Shown here: one piece after another, positions 4,443 to 7,751 of the stretch
Position numbering within the stretch: the first letter of the stretch is position 1
Layout: every line of letters starts with the position of its first letter
Source: Clostridiales bacterium
GTDB taxonomy: Bacteria > Bacillota > Clostridia > Oscillospirales > Oscillospiraceae
Direction: 5' to 3'
DNA: 7,751 nt
Assembly (NCBI GenBank): GCA_004554585.1
Contig: SFLH01000021.1
Location: 1 to 7,751, forward strand
The notes under the pieces: model-generated
Database searches by the model: none
What the model was told of the DNA's origin: nothing
What the model saw: the letters and a program-made list of their open reading frames with translations, nothing else
Position numbers and translations under genes: made by a program

Positions 4443-6553
4443 GCCTTTTCTCCAAGCCGTTTGCATTCGATACAGAGACCGATGACGTCGGAGAGGAGGA
4501 GCCCAGGACAGTCCTCATACAGATGTGTCCTGTGGACGCTACCTCAGAGCAGGATGTTGTCGTACTGGAAGGTGTGGATGTGTTCGAGCAGTTCCTGGAC
4601 AGGGTGGAGGAGACCAAACACAACATGACCTGCCACAGTTTCAATCTGGACTATGAGTGGAGCAGGATGGAAGGTGTTGTACTTGAGAGGTACACCTGGG
4701 CGGAGAAGAAGCTGGACAAGGGAACGTTCCACGTCGTAGGCGATGACAAGTCGGTGTACGAGTTGAAGATAATGAACCAGCACGGCAAGGTGTTCACCAT
4801 GACCGATGACTGGCAGAGGTCTAAGGGAGAGATGAAGAAGGTTGCTGCAGATATCTACTCCGAGCATCCCGAGTGGTGGCCTTCTTACATCACATCCGAT
4901 GATGTGAAGATGGACGTGGGAGAGGACAAGTACAACAACGGATGGTCCAACCCTGAGCATCCCGACCATGACCTGATGATGCAGTACGCCATAAGGGATG
5001 CATTCAGCCAGGCGATGATTGCAAGATTCCAGATAGAGACCGGAAGGGCGAACTATCTGACAGGCTCATCGGCAGGGCTGGGCACGTGCCTGATAGGGAA
5101 GTACGACAAGGACAAGTACAACACGTCACACTACAAGAAGTTGAAGTGGGCAAAGGATGCCTTCAGAAAGCAGTACCCTCCGCTGAGCAGAGAGATGCAG
5201 GATATTGTGGAGGAGAGTCTGGTAGGAGGTTTCGTGTACGGAGACCCCGGAAGGCACAGAGGATGCTTCACACATGCCGACTACAAGTCGTCATATCCCA
5301 AGCACTATCAGGGCGAGGACTCCTTCATAGGAACAATCAGCAGGATAACTCCTGACAGTCCGAGATATGGTATAGTCCAGGCTAACGACAAGATGTTCAG
5401 ATGGTATCTGGTGTCCTTCGAGTTCGATGGGATAACCGATGTGGGTATGCCTGTCATAACCGGAAAGGAGTGCTGGTTCCCTGACGGTAAGAGACCTCCG
5501 AACTGCTGGAACCACAAGATGAAGAAGGGAGTGGTCAAGAACAAACTGATGACAGAAGCATACTGGGAGGAACTCCAGAAGCACATCAACATCACCAACT
5601 ATGTAATACATGAGATGTGGTTCGCAAAGAAGGTCAACGGAGCATACAGAGAGTTCATCGAGGAGGAGTATTTCCTCAAGGAAGTGTGCAAGGCTGGAGG
5701 AATGAAGGCAGAGTCCAAGATACACAAGGACAACATGAACGGAGGAGTACACGGTAAGACAATCACCAAGACACACAGGAAGAGTCTGACATATGCCAAC
5801 GGTAAGAGGGAGTTCGTGGAGGTTGTCAACGACCCCGAGTACTGTGCATTGATTGGATTCACAGGAATGATGAACAGGAGATGCAAGTTGCTCCATGACT
5901 GTCGTATGGTTCAGGAGAACGGTGGAAGGGTACTGATGTGTGACACAGACTCCATGGTCACTGACATGACAGAGGAACAACTGAGGGCTCTGTTCGAGAG
6001 GGAGATAGCAGATGAGGAAGTATGTGACGGAAAGACAGTCAAGCAGAAGGTAAAGGAACTGATAGACAGTGGAATGGAGTGGGAATGTGTCGTCAATGAG
6101 ATGAGACAGTACAAGAGAGCAATATGCGACGAACTGGGCAAGTTCGAGCTGGAGATGGATTCCGTGGGAATAGTACAGTTCGATGGATTCGACTGCTGGG
6201 GTCTCAAGAGATATCTGGAGACCAACAAGGGTGAGTTCAGGAAGAGCGCATTTGCTGGAATGAGTGAGAAGGCAAAGTGTGACTGGAGCGACAAGAAGGG
6301 TCAGAAGATTCTGATGGATGCTCCCATGGACGGTGAGTTATTCACCTGGACACAGAACGGAAGCAAGAGAGGAAACTACGGTAAGATGATAAGAGCAGGA
6401 ATGAAGAGTGCGCGCATGGAAGACATATGGTACCATCCCATAGAGGAGACACCTAAGAAGAAGGGAGTGACACTGATGGATAAGATGAATGAGATAGAGT
6501 ACGTGGACATGATGAACGACGACAGTTACTGGGGTGAGTGCGATGGGTGTTGA
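4439..6553 (+). CDS. Protein-primed family B DNA polymerase (phi29 type)
   Basis: 704 residues; ATG 4439 overlaps the preceding stop (ATGA), with AAGGTG at 4428-4433. The 3'-5' exonuclease motifs are present: ExoI FAFDTETDD (D11, E13), ExoII CHSFNLDYEW (D71), ExoIII YAIRD (Y183, D187). Then come the GGF linker (263-265) and polymerase motif A DYKSSYP (D281). The roughly 150 residues before motif B leave room for the TPR1 subdomain and the 60 between B and C for TPR2, both specific to protein-primed enzymes. Motif B is divergent (K430 DNMNGGVHGK440). Motif C is CDTDS (D502, D504), and the KxY motif is K590-R591-Y592, followed by FAGM (605-608), which parallels phi29 CAGM. It copies linear DNA from a terminal protein by strand displacement. 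It is longer than phi29's 575 residues, mainly between motif C and KxY and at the C terminus. All catalytic acids are intact. Confidence 0.93.
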   Translation: MSLFSKPFAFDTETDDVGEEEPRTVLIQMCPVDATSEQDVVVLEGVDVFEQFLDRVEETKHNMTCHSFNLDYEWSRMEGVVLERYTWAEKKLDKGTFHVVGDDKSVYELKIMNQHGKVFTMTDDWQRSKGEMKKVAADIYSEHPEWWPSYITSDDVKMDVGEDKYNNGWSNPEHPDHDLMMQYAIRDAFSQAMIARFQIETGRANYLTGSSAGLGTCLIGKYDKDKYNTSHYKKLKWAKDAFRKQYPPLSREMQDIVEESLVGGFVYGDPGRHRGCFTHADYKSSYPKHYQGEDSFIGTISRITPDSPRYGIVQANDKMFRWYLVSFEFDGITDVGMPVITGKECWFPDGKRPPNCWNHKMKKGVVKNKLMTEAYWEELQKHINITNYVIHEMWFAKKVNGAYREFIEEEYFLKEVCKAGGMKAESKIHKDNMNGGVHGKTITKTHRKSLTYANGKREFVEVVNDPEYCALIGFTGMMNRRCKLLHDCRMVQENGGRVLMCDTDSMVTDMTEEQLRALFEREIADEEVCDGKTVKQKVKELIDSGMEWECVVNEMRQYKRAICDELGKFELEMDSVGIVQFDGFDCWGLKRYLETNKGEFRKSAFAGMSEKAKCDWSDKKGQKILMDAPMDGELFTWTQNGSKRGNYGKMIRAGMKSARMEDIWYHPIEETPKKKGVTLMDKMNEIEYVDMMNDDSYWGECDGC

Positions 6554-7553
6554 CAAGGAGGGGTATTACACCCTCCGTGATATCCTGGGATACAACTGCA
6601 AGGTGAACATAGTCCTTAGTGACAGGGGAAGAGGGAAGTCCTATGGAACGAAGTTGTTCCTCATGAGACAGGAAGGACAGTTCATGTGTCTGTATAGGAA
6701 TGTCAGCGATGTGGACTCAGCCGTGGGAACATGGCTAGACACATTGTATGAGAACGGATATAGCCCGGAGCAGTTCGAGTGGGAGAGTGGTAAGGGATGC
6801 TATCAGCTACTGTATAACGGAGCAGTCAAGGGATACTTCAGAGCGATAAGTCAGGTGAACCATATCAAGCAGGAGAAGTTCCCTGACACCCTGAACTGGA
6901 TATGGATGGATGAGTTCATCCCGCTGGTGTATAAGAAGCTGGCTGGAGTGGACAGTGAGGGAGATGCGATAAGGGCAGTGATGAAGACCGTGGAACATGA
7001 CACCGCACACAGTAGGGAGAGTAAGGGATTGAAGCCCCTGAGAGTGCTACTTTATGCAAACCCCTTCACATGGAACAATCCTATACTGAGTTACTTCAAG
7101 GTCAGACCATTCGGATACGGGATACGCAAGATAGGGCCTGATATCGTATGTGAGATGTTGGCTCCATATGAGAAGGAGAAGAAGGACAACAAGATGACCA
7201 TGGACGAGTTCCTGGGTGATGAGGTCAACAGAAACCAGGGATGGATAGAGGAGGACTCATTCGTGGTGGACAAGTGGAAGGACATGGTACCAGAGGGAAG
7301 CATAAGGATAGGCGACACCTACTATGGTGTGTATCATAAGGATATCAACAGAAGATTGTATATCAAGGAGATAGACAAGCACATGGATGTTGGATACGTG
7401 TATGGTACTCTGAAAGGACTGATGGAGCAGGAGTTGTGTTTAGACAAGGTTCCATTCTATGGGAGACTGAAACAGATGACATACACAGGAAACGTATGGT
7501 TCTATGATATCAATACCAAGTTCGATTGGTTGAGGGATATAGAGAACCTGTGA
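6543..7553 (+). CDS. phi29 gp16-like DNA packaging ATPase
   Basis: 336 residues from ATG 6543, with GGGGTGA (6531-6537) 5 bases upstream; GTG 6534 is in frame but lies inside that site. The gene overlaps the polymerase by 11 bases. Walker A is SDRGRGKSY (26-34, K32), Walker B is LNWIWMDEF (117-125, D123, E124), and RVLLYANPFTWNNPIL (167-182) aligns with the sensor segment of phi29 gp16 ending in NPYFLFFN. The C-terminal part (IRIGDTYYGVYHKDINRRLY, 254-273) matches the gp16 stretch IVYNGFTLGVWVDVNQGLMY in spacing and pattern, and YTGNVWFYDINTKFDW (314-329) resembles the gp16 end. Length matches gp16 (about 330). This ATPase drives genome translocation into the prohead; in phi29 it works on a ring of structured RNA, which makes nearby RNAs of interest. 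It lacks the nuclease domain of large terminases. Confidence 0.85.
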   Translation: MGVDKEGYYTLRDILGYNCKVNIVLSDRGRGKSYGTKLFLMRQEGQFMCLYRNVSDVDSAVGTWLDTLYENGYSPEQFEWESGKGCYQLLYNGAVKGYFRAISQVNHIKQEKFPDTLNWIWMDEFIPLVYKKLAGVDSEGDAIRAVMKTVEHDTAHSRESKGLKPLRVLLYANPFTWNNPILSYFKVRPFGYGIRKIGPDIVCEMLAPYEKEKKDNKMTMDEFLGDEVNRNQGWIEEDSFVVDKWKDMVPEGSIRIGDTYYGVYHKDINRRLYIKEIDKHMDVGYVYGTLKGLMEQELCLDKVPFYGRLKQMTYTGNVWFYDINTKFDWLRDIENL

Positions 7554-7561
7554 GGATATTG

Positions 7562-7655
7562 ACCCACCCGGAGAACACAGGACAGCAAGGAAGAAACGAT
7601 CCGGGCGGGTGTTTGAGATAGGTGAGTCATGACCAGACAGAAACCCGTTTCTTCC
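7562..7655 (+). ncRNA. Pseudoknot-forming RNA candidate after the packaging ATPase
   Basis: ACCCACCCGGA (7562-7572) pairs with TCCGGGCGGGT (7600-7610): 11 positions with one A-C mismatch, a very G+C-rich stem. Inside its loop GGAAGAAACG (7589-7598) is perfectly complementary to CGTTTCTTCC (7646-7655), 10 pairs, so the two helices interleave as in an H-type pseudoknot with a 35-base connector. The connector carries AGGTGA (7620-7625) and ATG 7629. It could be the end of the operon transcript, a regulator of a following gene or, given the adjacent gp16-like gene, a packaging RNA. A weak TATA-like GGATATAG near 7535-7542 might start a separate transcript. Confidence 0.45.
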
Positions 7656-7700
7656 AATAACAGTATAGTGTTATTGTGGTATATAACAGTTTTGTGTTAT
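7655..7700. repeat. Two tandem palindromes, operator-like
   Basis: CAATAACA (7655-7662), spacer GTATAG, TGTTATTG (7669-7676) forms an 8-base inverted repeat. ATAACA (7683-7688), spacer GTTTTG, TGTTAT (7695-7700) forms a second with the same core. The centres are 26 bp apart and both read ATAACAGTnnnGTGTTAT. Paired dyads around a TATA box look like sites for a dimeric repressor or activator; short hairpins in RNA are also possible. Confidence 0.65.
7680..7686 (+). promoter_or_regulatory. TATA box between palindromes
   Basis: TATATAA lies between the two dyads and overlaps the left arm of the second, so a bound regulator would block or recruit the transcription machinery. A transcript would start near 7710. 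It lacks the AAACC element seen at the other three promoters, which suggests a different expression class or a chance match. Confidence 0.35.
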
Positions 7701-7711
7701 GGGTGTAATGG

Positions 7712-7745
7712 GGGTTTCGCTGAGAATAGGGTTTGGCTGAGTCTA
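7712..7745. repeat. 17-bp tandem repeat, cut by the window end
   Basis: GGGTTTCGCTGAGAATA (7712-7728) is followed immediately by GGGTTTGGCTGAGTCTA (7729-7745), 14 of 17 bases identical; AGGTAT (7746-7751) may begin a third unit. It lies beyond the palindromes at the right edge. It could be an iteron-like protein-binding array, a promoter element or the start of a repetitive coding region; the window does not show which. Confidence 0.55.
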
Positions 7746-7751
7746 AGGTAT

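Noticed and set aside
5291..5980. 229-codon open frame on the minus strand opposite the polymerase
   Set aside because: It is the antisense of a region coding for clear polymerase motifs; the translation is Leu/Val/His/Ser-rich shadow sequence with no ribosome binding site or recognisable domain.
7554..7620. G+C-rich hairpin after the ATPase as a simple terminator
   Set aside because: No T-run follows the stem, and the loop is fully paired to a later segment, so a plain bacterial-type terminator does not fit.
7629..7751. Frame from ATG 7629 open to the window end (41 codons)
   Set aside because: AGGTGA at 7620-7625 is only 3 bases before the ATG, and the frame runs through a pseudoknot strand, two palindromes and a tandem repeat. 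It could be a real gene start, but the visible part does not support it.
1..7751. CRISPR array, insertion sequence or integrase
   Set aside because: No regularly spaced repeats, transposase or recombinase motifs are present.

Overview
The window looks like part of a virus genome that replicates and packages DNA in the phi29 manner but is expressed with archaeal signals. The phi29 link rests on three proteins: a protein-primed family B DNA polymerase with readable exonuclease and polymerase motifs, a gp16-like packaging ATPase, and a probable gp11-like lower collar protein. The archaeal link rests on three upstream sequences of the form AAACC followed by TTTATA/TTTTATA/TTTTAATA, each about 35 bases before the inferred transcript start, and on ribosome binding sites matching GGAGGTGAT. 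Arginine codons are mostly AGA/AGG, and no gene here ends in TAG. A methanogen of the Thermoplasmatota (Methanomassiliicoccales type) would fit, but the sequence alone does not prove the host.

Layout, all genes on the + strand. Positions 1-1016: end of a membrane protein, a small winged-helix-like protein and the lower collar protein, in overlapping genes. Positions 1017-2827: a promoter, then two overlapping genes for fibre-like, probably host-recognition proteins; the second has clearly different base composition. Positions 2826-3461: a second promoter whose inferred start coincides with the first base of a folded RNA, then a small OB-fold (ssDNA-binding-like) gene, then a non-coding stretch with interleaved complementary segments. 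Positions 3463-7553: a third promoter, a leader with interleaved stems, then four tightly packed genes: a 101-residue unknown, a 180-residue protein that is the positional candidate for the terminal protein, the DNA polymerase and the packaging ATPase. Positions 7554-7751: non-coding or weakly coding sequence with another interleaved stem pair, two tandem palindromes around a TATA box, and a 17-bp tandem repeat cut by the window end.

Working model: the OB-fold protein coats displaced single strands, the 180-residue protein may prime synthesis at the genome ends, the polymerase copies the linear genome by strand displacement, and the ATPase pumps it into a prohead whose tail includes the collar and fibre proteins. 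The order SSB-like, small gene, TP candidate, polymerase parallels phi29 early genes 5-4-3-2. The most unusual aspect is the amount of RNA structure in the gaps: one branched RNA and three places where a hairpin loop is complementary to a downstream segment. One of these could be a packaging RNA; the others look like leader or 3'-end control elements.
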